From Achromobacter sp. AONIH1 (lineage in GTDB: Bacteria; Pseudomonadota; Gammaproteobacteria; Burkholderiales; Burkholderiaceae_B), in contig NZ_CP026124.1 of NCBI RefSeq assembly GCF_002902905.1, forward strand, positions 3,472,001-3,536,000: a stretch of DNA of 64,000 nucleotides, given 5' to 3'. The notes beneath the pieces were generated by a model. The model saw only the letters and a program-made list of their open reading frames with translations. It made no database searches and was not told the DNA's origin. Made by a program: the position numbers and the translations under genes. Below are positions 9,729-18,906 of the stretch, one piece after another; positions within the stretch are counted from its first letter, which is position 1; every line of letters starts with the position of its first letter.

Positions 9729-9810
9729 GCCGCTGCGCCGCCAGTCGCCAGGCGCTACGATGCGGGACAGCCGGCGCGCACCGCGCCGGATCACGGAGGC
9801 TATCCGCGCC

Positions 9811-10698
9811 ATGACCGATCCCGTTCCCAGCCGCAACGCCCGTTTCCGTCGTCTGCTGACCGACCCCGTGCTGGCTCATGCCATGTCGGCGCACAACCCG
9901 CTGTCGGCCCTGTTGGCCGCCGAGGCCGGCTTCGACGCGGTCTGGGGCAGCGGTTTCGAACTGTCGGCCAGCCATGCGGTGCCGGACGCGAGCATCCTGT
10001 CGCCGGTGCAGCACCTGGACATGATGCGGGCCATGGCCGCCGCCTCGCCGGCGCCGGTGATCGCGGATATCGACACGGGTTTCGGCAACGCCATCAACGT
10101 CGCCTACCTGCTGCCGCAGTACGAGGCCGCGGGCGTGTCGGCGGTGGTGATGGAAGACAAGACCTTCCCCAAGGACACCAGCCTGCGCGCCGGCGGCCGC
10201 CAGGAACTGGCGCGTGTGCCTGAATTCCAGGGCAAGATCGAGGCCGCGCTGGCCGCGCGGCGCGATCCGGACTTCTGTGTCATCGCCCGCTGCGAGGCGC
10301 TGATCGCCGGGCTGGGGCAGGCCGAGGCGCTGGCGCGCGCGGCGGCGTATGAAGAAGCGGGCGCCGACGCCATCCTGATTCATTCCAAGCAGACCGCGCC
10401 AGACGAGGTACTGGCTTTCGTCGCCGCCTGGCAGGGCCGCGCGCCGCTGGTGCTGGTGCCCACCGCCTATCCGCAGCTGCGCGAGCGCGATATCCAGGCG
10501 CTGGGCAAGGTCGGGCTGGTGATCTATGGCAACCATGCCATCCGCGCGGCCGTGGGCGCCATGCGCGACGTGTTCGCCCGCATCCGGCGCGACGGCGGCG
10601 TTCACGAAGTGAATGCGATGTTGCCGACCGTAGGCGATATCATGGCGCTGCAGGGCGATGCTGCCATGCGAGAACTGGAGCGCAGGTTCCTGCGCTAG
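9811..10698 (+). CDS. probable phosphonopyruvate hydrolase (PEP mutase/isocitrate lyase superfamily)
   Basis: A 295-residue TIM-barrel enzyme. The metal-binding region is DIDTGFGN near residues 86-93 and the gating loop is EDKTFPKDTS at 115-124. PEP mutases carry an asparagine at the position of Thr123 here, whereas characterised phosphonopyruvate hydrolase carries threonine. The residue therefore favours hydrolysis of 3-phosphonopyruvate to pyruvate and phosphate over the mutase reaction. Length also matches the hydrolase (about 290 residues). The start at 9811 has a GGAGG about a dozen bases upstream. No phosphonate transporter or phosphonoalanine transaminase is adjacent, which is odd for a dedicated pathway. 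Other lyases of this superfamily remain possible. Confidence 0.72.
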   Translation: MTDPVPSRNARFRRLLTDPVLAHAMSAHNPLSALLAAEAGFDAVWGSGFELSASHAVPDASILSPVQHLDMMRAMAAASPAPVIADIDTGFGNAINVAYLLPQYEAAGVSAVVMEDKTFPKDTSLRAGGRQELARVPEFQGKIEAALAARRDPDFCVIARCEALIAGLGQAEALARAAAYEEAGADAILIHSKQTAPDEVLAFVAAWQGRAPLVLVPTAYPQLRERDIQALGKVGLVIYGNHAIRAAVGAMRDVFARIRRDGGVHEVNAMLPTVGDIMALQGDAAMRELERRFLR

Positions 10699-10764
10699 CG
10701 CCTTTGGGGCGCGGGCCGCCGGCGCCTGTCGGCAGGCCGCAAGACAAGAAAGACCGGGGGAAGC

Positions 10765-12543
10765 ATGGCGTTTCAAGGGCGGGCCTGGCTTGGCCGGCTG
10801 TTTGGCGATTGGGTGGCGGATGTCGGTCCGGCCACGCTGCGCGCCGATCTGGCGGCCGGGCTGCTGGGGGCGCTGCTGGTGCTGCCGCAGGGCGTGGCTT
10901 TCGCCACGCTGGCGGGCCTGCCGCCGGAGTACGGCCTGTACTCGGCCATCATTCCCTGTGCGGTGGCGGCCCTGGCCGGGTCCAGCCGCCATGTGATGTC
11001 GGGGCCGACCAACGCCAATTCGCTGGCGCTGTTCGCCGTGCTGGCGCCGCTGGCCGCGGCCGGCAGTCCCGCCTATATCCAGCTGGCGCTGGCCGTGACC
11101 GTGCTGGTCGGCCTGATGCAGTGGCTGGTGGGCGCGCTGCGGTTGGGTTCGCTGGCGCATTTCATTTCGCCGTCGGCGCTGTTCGGCTTCACCAGCGGCG
11201 CGGCGGTGCTGATCGCCGTGCATGCGCTGAAGGATGCGCTGGGCCTGCCCGCCCCGGATTCGCATGGCGCGGGCTCGTTGCTGCTCAATCTGGCCTCGCA
11301 TGCCGGCCAGGCGCAGGCCGGTTCCATCATCGTGACGCTGGCGACGCTGGGCGCGGCGCTGCTGGTGCGCCGGCTGGACAAGCGCAAGCCCTATATGCTG
11401 GCCGGCCTGGCCGCCGGCACGATGGCGGCGGCGGCCTGGAATGCGTGGGGCGGCGCCGGCGTGCCGGTGCTGGGCGCCATCGCCCAGCCCTGGCCGCCGT
11501 TCCACGTGCCCAGCGTGGACTGGCGCGCGCTGCCCGACCTGCTCAGCCTGGCCTTCGCGCTGACCATCGTGGCGCTGGCGCAGTCCATCTCCATCGCCAA
11601 GGCCGTGGCGGCGCGCTCGGGCCAGCGCATCGACGCGAACCGCGAATTCATGGGGCAGGGCCTGTCCAACATCGTCGGCGGCTTCTTCTCGTGCTACCTG
11701 TCCTGCGGTTCGCTGAACCGCTCCGTGCCCAACTTCGAGGCCGGCGCCAGGACGCCGCTGGCGGCGGTGTTCTCGGCCTTGCTGCTGGTGGCGCTGGTGG
11801 CTCTGTCGGCGCCGCTGCTGGCGTTGATTCCGCATGCCGCCATCGCGGGCCTGCTGCTGCTGGTAGCCTGGACGCTGCTGGATGCGCCCCGCTGGCGACG
11901 CCTGCTGGCCACGCAGCGCGGCGAGGCGGCGATCGCGGCGGCGACCCTGGCGGCCACCGTGACGATACGGATGGAAGTGGCGATCCTGCTGGGCACGGTG
12001 CTGTCGCTGATGGCCTATCTGCACCGCACGTCGCGGCCCGCCATGCGCATCATGGGCTTCGATGGGCGCGGGCTGGACCGCCGCTTCGTCGTGATGGCGC
12101 AGCCGCCGCAGCCCGAGGCCCTGCCCGAATGCCCGCAGCTCAAGCTGCTGCGCATGGAGGGCTCGGTGTATTTCGGCGCGGCCGCGCACGTGGCGCAGCG
12201 GCTGCACGAACTGCGCGCCGCGCCGGACGCGCCGCGTCATCTGCTGGTCATGGCCAAGAGCATGAACTTCATTGACCTGGCCGGCGCCGAGGTCTGGGAA
12301 GATGAGCTGGCCGCGCGGCGCGCGATGGGCGGCGATCTGTATTTCCACCGGCCCCGTCCCGAGGTCATGGCGATGTGGCGGCGCACCGGATTCCTGCAAC
12401 GGCTGGGCGAAGACCACATCTTTCCCGACAAGGCGACAGCGCTGCACGCGATCTACGCCAGGTTGGACCGCGCGGTGTGCGCGGGCTGTCAGGCCCGGAT
12501 CTTCTGGGAGTGTCAGCCGGACAGCCCGCAAGCGGGCGGCTGA
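10765..12543 (+). CDS. SulP family anion transporter with STAS domain
   Basis: Inner-membrane anion carrier of 592 residues. The first ~420 residues hold 10-14 hydrophobic helices with the SulP signature around PPEYGLYSAIIPC and the conserved FISPSALFGFTSGAA region. Residues about 445-560 are a cytoplasmic STAS domain (SVYFGAAAHVAQRLHE, then LLVMAKSMNFIDLAGAE). The extreme C-terminus has Cys572, Cys575 and Cys583 (CAGC ... EC), which could form a metal or redox site. Sulfate, bicarbonate or a dicarboxylate are all possible substrates; the sequence does not decide. It starts 66 bases after the phosphonopyruvate hydrolase-like gene, and co-transcription is possible. Confidence 0.87.
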   Translation: MAFQGRAWLGRLFGDWVADVGPATLRADLAAGLLGALLVLPQGVAFATLAGLPPEYGLYSAIIPCAVAALAGSSRHVMSGPTNANSLALFAVLAPLAAAGSPAYIQLALAVTVLVGLMQWLVGALRLGSLAHFISPSALFGFTSGAAVLIAVHALKDALGLPAPDSHGAGSLLLNLASHAGQAQAGSIIVTLATLGAALLVRRLDKRKPYMLAGLAAGTMAAAAWNAWGGAGVPVLGAIAQPWPPFHVPSVDWRALPDLLSLAFALTIVALAQSISIAKAVAARSGQRIDANREFMGQGLSNIVGGFFSCYLSCGSLNRSVPNFEAGARTPLAAVFSALLLVALVALSAPLLALIPHAAIAGLLLLVAWTLLDAPRWRRLLATQRGEAAIAAATLAATVTIRMEVAILLGTVLSLMAYLHRTSRPAMRIMGFDGRGLDRRFVVMAQPPQPEALPECPQLKLLRMEGSVYFGAAAHVAQRLHELRAAPDAPRHLLVMAKSMNFIDLAGAEVWEDELAARRAMGGDLYFHRPRPEVMAMWRRTGFLQRLGEDHIFPDKATALHAIYARLDRAVCAGCQARIFWECQPDSPQAGG

Positions 12544-12691
12544 AGAGGACGCGCGTGCAGGATGGGGGCGGGCGGAAGCGGGAGCCGCAAAAGGGCGTTG
12601 GAGAGTGAGGCTGGAACAGGGCTGAGGAACAGGGCTCAGCAAGAGCGCTGCCCGCCCAGCCGGGCCCCGACCGAGGGCTGTGCCGGGTCGA

Positions 12692-13453
12692 TCACGCGGC
12701 GGGCGCTTCCGTGCCCAGATAGGCCGCCTGGACTCGCGGATCGGCGGCGATCGCGGCCGGTTCGCCTTCCGCCAGCAGACTGCCGCGCACCAGCACGGCG
12801 ATGCGGTCGGCGTGCTTGAAGACCACGTCCAGGCTGTGCTCGGTGAACAGCACCGCGATGCCGCGCGTGTCGGCCAATTGCCGCGTCAGCTGCATCAGCG
12901 CGTGGCGTTCATTGGTGGCCATGCCCGCCGTGGGTTCGTCCATCAGCAAGAGGCGCGGGCGGTGCGCCAGCGCCATGGCCAGCTCCACGCGCTTGACGTC
13001 GCCATAGGCCAGCTCGCCGCAGGCCTGCCCGGCCTTGCCGGCCATCTGTGTCTGTTCCAGCAGCGCCATCGCTTCGTCCACCGCGTGGCGGCCAGCCCGG
13101 CGCCAGGGATGGAAGACCAGGCGGTCGCGCGACAGCAGCGCGGTCTGCACGTTCTCCATTACGGTCATGGAGCGGAACACGGCGGCGGTCTGGAACGTGC
13201 GGCCCACGCCGAGGCGGCAGATACGCGCGGCGGACAGGCCGACCAGTTCGCGGCCGTCCAGGCGCACCGAACCCGTGTCGGGCCGGACCTGCCCGCCCAG
13301 CGCGTTGAAGCAGGTGGATTTGCCGGCGCCGTTAGGTCCGATCAGGGCCAGCATCTGTCCGGCCTGGAGCGTGAACGACACGCCGGCCAGCGCGTCGATG
13401 CCGCCGAAGGACTTGCGCAGGTCGCGGACCAGGAGCAGGGCGGGGGCGCTCAT
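12692..13453 (-). CDS. livG: branched-chain amino acid-type ABC transporter ATPase (LivG-like)
   Basis: Cytoplasmic ATPase of a HAAT-family importer, 253 residues. Walker A is GPNGAGKST at 39-47 and Walker B is LLLMDEPTAGM. The signature is the weak form LAYGDVKRVELAMAL, as in many LivG proteins, and the C-terminal ADRIAVLVRGSLLAEGEP strand and RVQAAYLG end are LivG-like. Its ATG overlaps the stop of the upstream fused permease by four bases (ATGA). No LivF partner follows: the 148 bases to the SulP gene are non-coding. The substrate is unknown. Confidence 0.88.
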   Translation of the reverse strand: MSAPALLLVRDLRKSFGGIDALAGVSFTLQAGQMLALIGPNGAGKSTCFNALGGQVRPDTGSVRLDGRELVGLSAARICRLGVGRTFQTAAVFRSMTVMENVQTALLSRDRLVFHPWRRAGRHAVDEAMALLEQTQMAGKAGQACGELAYGDVKRVELAMALAHRPRLLLMDEPTAGMATNERHALMQLTRQLADTRGIAVLFTEHSLDVVFKHADRIAVLVRGSLLAEGEPAAIAADPRVQAAYLGTEAPAA

Positions 13454-15345
13454 TTCGCGGCGCTCCGAAGCGACAGCCGGCGGGTCCAGCGCGCCGCCGC
13501 GCCGGCGAGCCCGTCGGGAAACGCCATGACCAGGGCCAGGATGGCCAGCCCCAGCAGCGCGTGCCAGTATTCGGTGCTGCGCGCGGCCGCGTCCTGCAGC
13601 CAGGTATAGGCCGCCGCGCCGGCCAGCGGACCGGCCAGCGATTGCAGCCCGCCGAGCAGCACCATGACCAGCCCGTCGACCGAGCGGCCGACGGCCATCG
13701 CGTCGGGCGCGATGCTGCCCTTGGAAAAGGCGTACAGCGAACCGGCCATGCCGGCGGCCAGCGAGGCGGCCACGAAGCCCGCCCATTGCACGCGGCGCGT
13801 GTCCATGCCCAGCGCTTCGGCGCGCAGGGCCGAGTCGCGCACGCCGCGCAGCGCGTAGCCCAGCGGCGCGAACGCGAGCCGTCGCAGCCACCAGACGCCC
13901 AGCGCGCACAGCGCCAGCGTCAGGTAGTAGTAGCCGGGACCGCTGCTCAGCCAGGCGGCGGGCCACAGGCCGGTGAGTCCGTTGCTGCCGCCGGTGACGT
14001 CGTCCCACTGGAAGGCGGTGGCCCACAGGATCTGCGCCACGGCCAGCGTCAGCATGGCCAGGTAGACGCCGGACAGGCGCACGCAGAACCAGCCGAACAC
14101 CAGCGCGCCCAGCGCCGCGGCCAGCGGCCCCAGCAGCAGCGCGGCCTCCATCGGCAGCGCGCCGAGCTTGAGCAGCAGCGCCGCGCCGTAGGCGCCCAGG
14201 CCGAACCAGGCGGCGTGGCCGAAACTGGTCATGCCGGCCAGCCCGGTCAGGAAATGCAGGCTGGCCGCGAACAGCGCGGCAATCAGGATCTCGGTCAGCA
14301 GGATGGCCAGGTACGGCCATTGCTGGCCCAACAGCGGCGCCGCGATCAACAGCGCCAGCAGCGCGCCATATGCCAGCCGCAGGCGCTTGCCGGCGGGGGC
14401 TATCGGGCGTTCCGGCTTGGTCGCGTGGCCGGCCGGCGCGGGCGGCTTGCCCATCAGGCCCCAGGGCCGCGCCACCAGCACCACGGCCATGACCGCGAAT
14501 TCGGCCAGCAGCGTCAGCTTGGACAGATTGAAGACCCAGGGGCCGATCTGCACCTGGCCCAGGAACACGAACAGGGACTTGGCCAGGCTGATCAGCAGCG
14601 CGGCCAGGAAGGCGCCGGGGATCGAACCCAGGCCGCCCACCACCACCACCACGAAGGCGCTGGCGATGACTTCCAGGTCCAGCCCCAGCGTGGCCGGCGT
14701 GCGCGGCGCGGCCAGCGCGCCGCCCAGGCCCGCCAGGAAGGCGCCCAGCGTGAAGGCCGACGTGAATAGCCAGGCCTGGTTCACGCCCAGCGCGGCCAGC
14801 ATGCTGCGGTTCTCCGAGGCGGCGCGCAGCAGCCGGCCCCAGCGCGTGCGCATCAGCAGCAGCCACAGCAGGCCCAGCACGCTCGGGCCGGCGGCGATGA
14901 GCAGCAGGTCGTATTGCGGGTAGCGTCGGCCCAGGATCTCGACCGCGCCCGCGAGGCCGGGGGCGCGGGCGGAGAACAGGTCTTCCGGGCCCCACAGGGC
15001 CAGCGTGGCGTCGCCGATGATGAGCAGCAGCGCGAAGGTGGCCAGCAGCTGGAACAGCTCGGGCGCGCCGTAGAGGCGGCTGAGCACCAGGCGCTCGGCC
15101 GTCGCGCCGATGAGGCCGGTGGCCAGCGCCGCCAGCAGCAGGCCGGCCCAATAGCCGGCGCCGCCGCCAAAATAGCCGGTGAAGGTCCAGGCCAGGTAGA
15201 TGCCCAGCATGTAGAACGAGCCGTGCGCGAAGTTGACCACGCGCGTGACGCCGAAGATCAGCGACAGGCCCGCGGCCACCAGGAACAGCGCGCTGGCGTC
15301 CGCCAGGCCGTTGAGCAGCTGCAACAGCAGCCCGGAACCGCTCAT
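13450..15345 (-). CDS. fused LivH-LivM ABC permease
   Basis: A 631-residue protein joining both permeases of a branched-chain amino acid-type importer. Residues 1 to about 290 are LivH-like (AAGLSLIFGVTRVVNFAHGS near the N-terminus, VVVVGGLGSIPGAFLAAL near 240). After a Pro/Ala/Lys linker at about 300-330, residues 335-610 are LivM-like (LTGLAGMTSFGHAAWFGLGAY, then LRGVRDSALRAEALGMD). Separate genes of about 290-340 residues each are the common arrangement. The ATG shares one base with the stop of the substrate-binding gene upstream, and the stop overlaps livG by four bases, so the three genes are coupled. Confidence 0.9.
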   Translation of the reverse strand: MSGSGLLLQLLNGLADASALFLVAAGLSLIFGVTRVVNFAHGSFYMLGIYLAWTFTGYFGGGAGYWAGLLLAALATGLIGATAERLVLSRLYGAPELFQLLATFALLLIIGDATLALWGPEDLFSARAPGLAGAVEILGRRYPQYDLLLIAAGPSVLGLLWLLLMRTRWGRLLRAASENRSMLAALGVNQAWLFTSAFTLGAFLAGLGGALAAPRTPATLGLDLEVIASAFVVVVVGGLGSIPGAFLAALLISLAKSLFVFLGQVQIGPWVFNLSKLTLLAEFAVMAVVLVARPWGLMGKPPAPAGHATKPERPIAPAGKRLRLAYGALLALLIAAPLLGQQWPYLAILLTEILIAALFAASLHFLTGLAGMTSFGHAAWFGLGAYGAALLLKLGALPMEAALLLGPLAAALGALVFGWFCVRLSGVYLAMLTLAVAQILWATAFQWDDVTGGSNGLTGLWPAAWLSSGPGYYYLTLALCALGVWWLRRLAFAPLGYALRGVRDSALRAEALGMDTRRVQWAGFVAASLAAGMAGSLYAFSKGSIAPDAMAVGRSVDGLVMVLLGGLQSLAGPLAGAAAYTWLQDAAARSTEYWHALLGLAILALVMAFPDGLAGAAARWTRRLSLRSAAK

Positions 15346-16568
15346 CACTGGGCCGGACGCATCTTGCGCACTTGCTCGTCCGGCGGCTGCAGGCGGGCGC
15401 CGTCCATGTAGGCGAAGTCCTTCATGATGCCCTTGCCGTCCTCGACCGCGGTCACGCCCACGTACACGCCCATGGTGGATTGATGGTCGATCTTGCGGTA
15501 CTGGATCTGGCCGTAGGGCGTATCGACCTTCAGCCCGGCGAAGGCGTCGACGAGTTTCTCGGTGTCGACCGCGCCGGCGGCCTTCAGGCCCTGGGCGATG
15601 GACATTAGCGAGGCGTAGCCCACCACCGAGCCGACCTTGGGCGTCTCGTTGTAGCGCTTGCGGTAGGCCTCGACGAAGTTCTTGTTCGCGGGCGTGTCGA
15701 TGGCATACCAGGGGTAGCCGGTGACGATCCATCCCGTGGGCGCGTCGGCGCCCAGCGGTTCCAGGTATTCGGGCTCGCCGGACAGCACCGACACCACCGG
15801 CATGTTCTCGAACAGGCCGCGCGTGTTACCTTCGCGCACGAAGCGCGTCAGGTCGGCGGCGAACAGCACGTTGAAGATGGCGTCAGGCTTGGCGTCGGCC
15901 AGGGCCTGGACCACGGCGCCGGCGTCGACCTTGCCCAGCGGCACGGCCTGCTCGGCGACGAACTCCACGTCCGACTGGAACGACTTCATCATGGCCTTGA
16001 AGGTCGCCACCGCCGATTGGCCGTATTCATAGTTGGGGTAGACGATGGCCCAGCGCTTCTTGCGCAGGGCCAGCGCCTTGGGCGCCAGCGCGGCCACGTG
16101 CATCCAGGTGGACGGACGCAGCCGGTAGGTGTAGCGGTTGCCTTCCTGCCAGGTGATCTTGTCCGTCAACGGCTCGGCGGCCAGGAAGAACACCTGCTGC
16201 TGCTTGGCGAAGTCGGTCAGCGCCAGCCCGGTGTTGGACAGGAAGCCGCCGAACAGCAGCTCGACCTTTTCGCGCGCCAGCAGCTCCTGCGCGGCGCGCA
16301 CCGAGTCGCCGGGGTTGCCGTTGTCGTCGCGCGAGATCACCTCCAGCTTGCGGCCGAGCACGCCGCCTTCGGCGTTGACCTGCTCCAGCGCCAGCTGCCA
16401 GCCTTTCTTGTACGGTCCCAGGAAGGCGGGGATGGCCTTGTAGCTGTTGATCTCGCCGATGCGGATCGGCGGTTCCTTGTCCTTGGCCTGGGCGGCCGGG
16501 GTCAGCGCCAGGGCCAGGAGCGTGGGCGCGAGCGCGCGGCGCAGCAGGGAAAGGCAGGGACGTAGCAT
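15345..16568 (-). CDS. periplasmic substrate-binding protein of Liv-type ABC transporter
   Basis: A 407-residue type I periplasmic binding protein. A signal peptide is evident (LRRALAPTLLALALTPAAQA, mature end near residue 28). The mature part starts IRIGEINSYKAIPAFLGPYK and includes LALEQVNAEGGVLGRKLEVISRD, the standard opening of LivJ/LivK-like proteins. I chose the ATG at 16568 because the signal peptide starts there; an upstream ATG at 16721 would add an unprotein-like extension. It is the first gene of the operon binding protein > fused permease > ATPase. The ligand could be an amino acid, an amide or an aromatic acid. Confidence 0.9.
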   Translation of the reverse strand: MLRPCLSLLRRALAPTLLALALTPAAQAKDKEPPIRIGEINSYKAIPAFLGPYKKGWQLALEQVNAEGGVLGRKLEVISRDDNGNPGDSVRAAQELLAREKVELLFGGFLSNTGLALTDFAKQQQVFFLAAEPLTDKITWQEGNRYTYRLRPSTWMHVAALAPKALALRKKRWAIVYPNYEYGQSAVATFKAMMKSFQSDVEFVAEQAVPLGKVDAGAVVQALADAKPDAIFNVLFAADLTRFVREGNTRGLFENMPVVSVLSGEPEYLEPLGADAPTGWIVTGYPWYAIDTPANKNFVEAYRKRYNETPKVGSVVGYASLMSIAQGLKAAGAVDTEKLVDAFAGLKVDTPYGQIQYRKIDHQSTMGVYVGVTAVEDGKGIMKDFAYMDGARLQPPDEQVRKMRPAQ

Positions 16569-16744
16569 GGCGGGAATCGGGATCGTGTGGGATTCAAGCG
16601 GACGGCGGGCGCCTGTCGCCCGTCGCTGGCGGCCCAATTGAAACATGGGGCCGGCGTCCAGGCAAAGCAAATGCCGTCCCGTGGCCTGCGCGGGCGCGCG
16701 CCGGGCGCGATGCGCCATCATTCACGGCAAAAATTCACGGCAAA

Positions 16745-16774
16745 AAAATAGCCCCGCGCGGGCGGGGCTATTTT
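16745..16774 (-). terminator. intrinsic terminator after rpmG
   Basis: A 13-base stem (AAAATAGCCCCGC / GCGGGGCTATTTT) with loop GCGG lies 18 bases downstream of the L33 stop codon and ends in a T-run on the minus strand. The A-rich 5' side (AAAAAAATAG) supplies the U tract. Confidence 0.88.
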
Positions 16775-16791
16775 CGGGAAATCCGGCTGAA

Positions 16792-16959
16792 TTACTTCAG
16801 CTTGGTTTCCTTGTAGTCAACGTGCTTGCGAGCGACGGGATCAAACTTCTTGATCAGCATCTTCTCGGGCATGTTGCGCTTGTTCTTGGTGGTCGTGTAG
16901 AAATGACCCGTGCCGGCGGTCGACTCGAGCTTGATCTTTTCGCGGATACCTTTGGCCAT
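16792..16959 (-). CDS. rpmG: 50S ribosomal protein L33
   Basis: Small ribosomal protein of 55 residues, [20 protein letters not shown] at the N-terminus and [20 protein letters not shown] towards the C-terminus, an almost textbook proteobacterial L33. The zinc-binding cysteines of the C+ form are absent, as expected for the C- paralogue. It follows rpmB by 37 bases on the same strand, the standard rpmB-rpmG pair, and is followed by a strong terminator. Confidence 0.97.
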   Translation of the reverse strand: MAKGIREKIKLESTAGTGHFYTTTKNKRNMPEKMLIKKFDPVARKHVDYKETKLK

Positions 16960-16996
16960 GTCGTGCTCCTAGTATGTCAGATTGGCGGGAGGCCGA

Positions 16997-17233
16997 TTAG
17001 GCCAGTTCGCCGCGGGCACGCATGTCGGCCAGCACGGCGTCGATGCCGTTCTTGTCGATCGTGCGGATGGCCTTGGCCGAAACACGCAGGCGGACCCAGC
17101 GGTTTTCGCTTTCAACCCAGAACCGGCGCGATTGCAGGTTGGGCAGGAAGCGACGCTTGGTCTTGTTGTTCGCGTGCGAAACATTGTTGCCCACCATCGG
17201 GCCTTTGCCGGTCACTTGGCATACGCGTGCCAT
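16997..17233 (-). CDS. rpmB: 50S ribosomal protein L28
   Basis: A 78-residue ribosomal protein starting [20 protein letters not shown] and including [20 protein letters not shown] and [18 protein letters not shown], which are diagnostic for L28. I chose the ATG at 17233 since it gives the canonical N-terminus and is preceded on the minus strand by AGAGGTG. It forms the usual two-gene operon with rpmG. Its promoter must lie in the non-coding stretch upstream. Confidence 0.97.
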   Translation of the reverse strand: MARVCQVTGKGPMVGNNVSHANNKTKRRFLPNLQSRRFWVESENRWVRLRVSAKAIRTIDKNGIDAVLADMRARGELA

Positions 17234-17704
17234 GGATGCACCTCTTTGTGTCGTTCTTGCGCGCATCGCCGGGAGGTGGACAGGGTGTCAGCCGCCGGGC
17301 TGTGGAACCTGCGCATCTGCTGGATGTTCCAGCCTTGCGCCGTTCATGCCGGCCACCCAGTCTTAGTGGATGAGGGGGCTACGCGTTCAGTGCCGCTTTT
17401 CAACGGCGCCCAAGCGTATCCGCCCAGTGCTTATACCCGCTGCCTGCCGCCCGCTGGCTGATTCTGCATGCCGGCTCGTCCAGGCTGGCGCCAGGGACGC
17501 TGGTGCCAGGGATTTCGCCAGACCTGCCGGATCCGCCGGAGTTTTCATGAGCCAAAGGCCTTTTCAAAGGACTCTGAGCCAAGAAAAACCCGCTATGCGC
17601 GGTTGGGGGTCAGAGTGCCGAACTACAAAGCATAGTAGTCCTGCACGGGAAACTTCATGTGAAGACTGCGATTCTAATACGAAAAAGCCAAGTAAATCAA
17701 GCGA
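17234..17704. other. non-coding stretch upstream of rpmB
   Basis: About 470 bases without a convincing gene. It lies between the start of rpmB and the stop of the MFS gene, both on the minus strand, so it should hold the rpmB-rpmG promoter. I see only short low-quality frames, a small AAAGGCCTTT-like symmetry near 17550-17575 and no clear terminator for the MFS gene. An sRNA cannot be excluded. Confidence 0.4.
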
Positions 17705-17709
17705 AAGCG

Positions 17710-18906
17710 CTATCGAGTGTGCGATTGCGCCACGCGGCCAGAGATCCAGGACAGGCAGGCGCAGGTCGCCAGCGTGGTCGTCAGGGGCAGGGCGCTGCCG
17801 GTCTGCCAGGCGCTGACGGCGAATCCGGCCAGCGCGCCGCAGGACAGTTGAACCGTCCCCAGCAAGGCCGAGGCGGCGCCCAGGCGCTTTCCTTGCTCGG
17901 CCAGCGCCAGCGCCGCCGAGTTGGGATTCACGAAGCCCTGGCTGCCCATGTAGCCGATCAGGCAGAGCATCAGCAGCGGCAGGCTCATCCAGCCGGCCAC
18001 GGTCAGCGCCACGGCGGCCAGGCTGGCGCAGGCCAGCGCGGTCAGCGCGCGGCGCTGCAACAGGCGCGGCGGATGGGTACGCAGCAGGCGCGCGCTGATC
18101 TGCGAGCACACGATCAGCGACAGCGCGTTGGCGCCGAACAGCAGGCCGAAATACTGCGGCGGCACGCCGTAGAGTTCGATGAACACGCGCGGCGAACCGA
18201 TGATGTACGCGAACATGCCGGCCTGGCCAAAGCCGCCGGCCAGGCTGTGCGCCATGAAGCCGCGATGGGCGAACAGGGCGCGGTAATTGTGCAGGATGGT
18301 CTGCCAGCGCAGCGGCACTACGCGCTCGGGCGCCAGCGATTCCTTCATGATCAGGATCACGGCGGTCATCAGCATGGCGCCGCCGGCCACCATCACCCAG
18401 AACAGGCTGCGCCAGCTGGCGATCGTCAGCAACTGCCCGCCGGCCAGCGGAGCCAGGATCGGCGCCAGTCCCATGATCAGCATCAGCAGCGACATGGCGC
18501 GCGCCGCTTCCTGGGTTTCGTAGTGGTCGCGGATGACGGCGCGCGGGATCACGATGCCGGCCGCCCCGCCCATGGCCTGCAGCACGCGCCAGCCGGTCAG
18601 GGCCTGCGCCGAGCCGGCCAGCGCGCAACCCAGCGAACCCAGCATGAACAGCGCCAGGCCCACCAGCAGCGGCGGCTTGCGGCCGTAGCGGTCTGCCATC
18701 GGGCCGTAGAACACCTGCGCCAGCGCCAGCCCGATCAGGTAGGACGCCAGCGTGCGCTCCACGTCGCCGCGCGGCACGCCCAGATTGGCCGCGATCGTCG
18801 GGAACGCCGGCAGGTACATGTCGATGGCGAAGGGGCCGATCGCCGTCAGCGCGCCCATGAGGATGAGCCAGCCGGGCAGGCCGCGGGAGGTGTGCGTAGG
18901 GGACAT
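17710..18906 (-). CDS. MFS transporter, Bcr/CflA multidrug family
   Basis: Inner-membrane drug:proton antiporter of about 398 residues with 12 hydrophobic segments. The DHA1 signature appears in LPGWLILMGALTAIGPFAID at the N-terminus, the loop motif FYGPMADRYGRKPPLL follows, and motif C is LLMLIMGLAPILAPLAGG, all characteristic of Bcr/CflA proteins (bicyclomycin and other drug exporters). I chose ATG 18906; an in-frame ATG at 18939 is also possible, and neither has a strong ribosome-binding site. The substrate cannot be read from sequence. The gene stands alone on the minus strand. Confidence 0.88.
   Translation of the reverse strand: MSPTHTSRGLPGWLILMGALTAIGPFAIDMYLPAFPTIAANLGVPRGDVERTLASYLIGLALAQVFYGPMADRYGRKPPLLVGLALFMLGSLGCALAGSAQALTGWRVLQAMGGAAGIVIPRAVIRDHYETQEAARAMSLLMLIMGLAPILAPLAGGQLLTIASWRSLFWVMVAGGAMLMTAVILIMKESLAPERVVPLRWQTILHNYRALFAHRGFMAHSLAGGFGQAGMFAYIIGSPRVFIELYGVPPQYFGLLFGANALSLIVCSQISARLLRTHPPRLLQRRALTALACASLAAVALTVAGWMSLPLLMLCLIGYMGSQGFVNPNSAALALAEQGKRLGAASALLGTVQLSCGALAGFAVSAWQTGSALPLTTTLATCACLSWISGRVAQSHTR

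Noticed and set aside
9658..12642. 994-codon minus-strand frame across the phosphonopyruvate hydrolase and SulP genes.
   Set aside because: It spans two real plus-strand genes with clear motifs and has a low-complexity Arg/His/Gln composition; not a gene.
17370..17816. Plus-strand frame in the gap upstream of rpmB.
   Set aside because: It has no ribosome-binding site, Arg/Ser/Pro composition, and runs into the antisense of the MFS gene.
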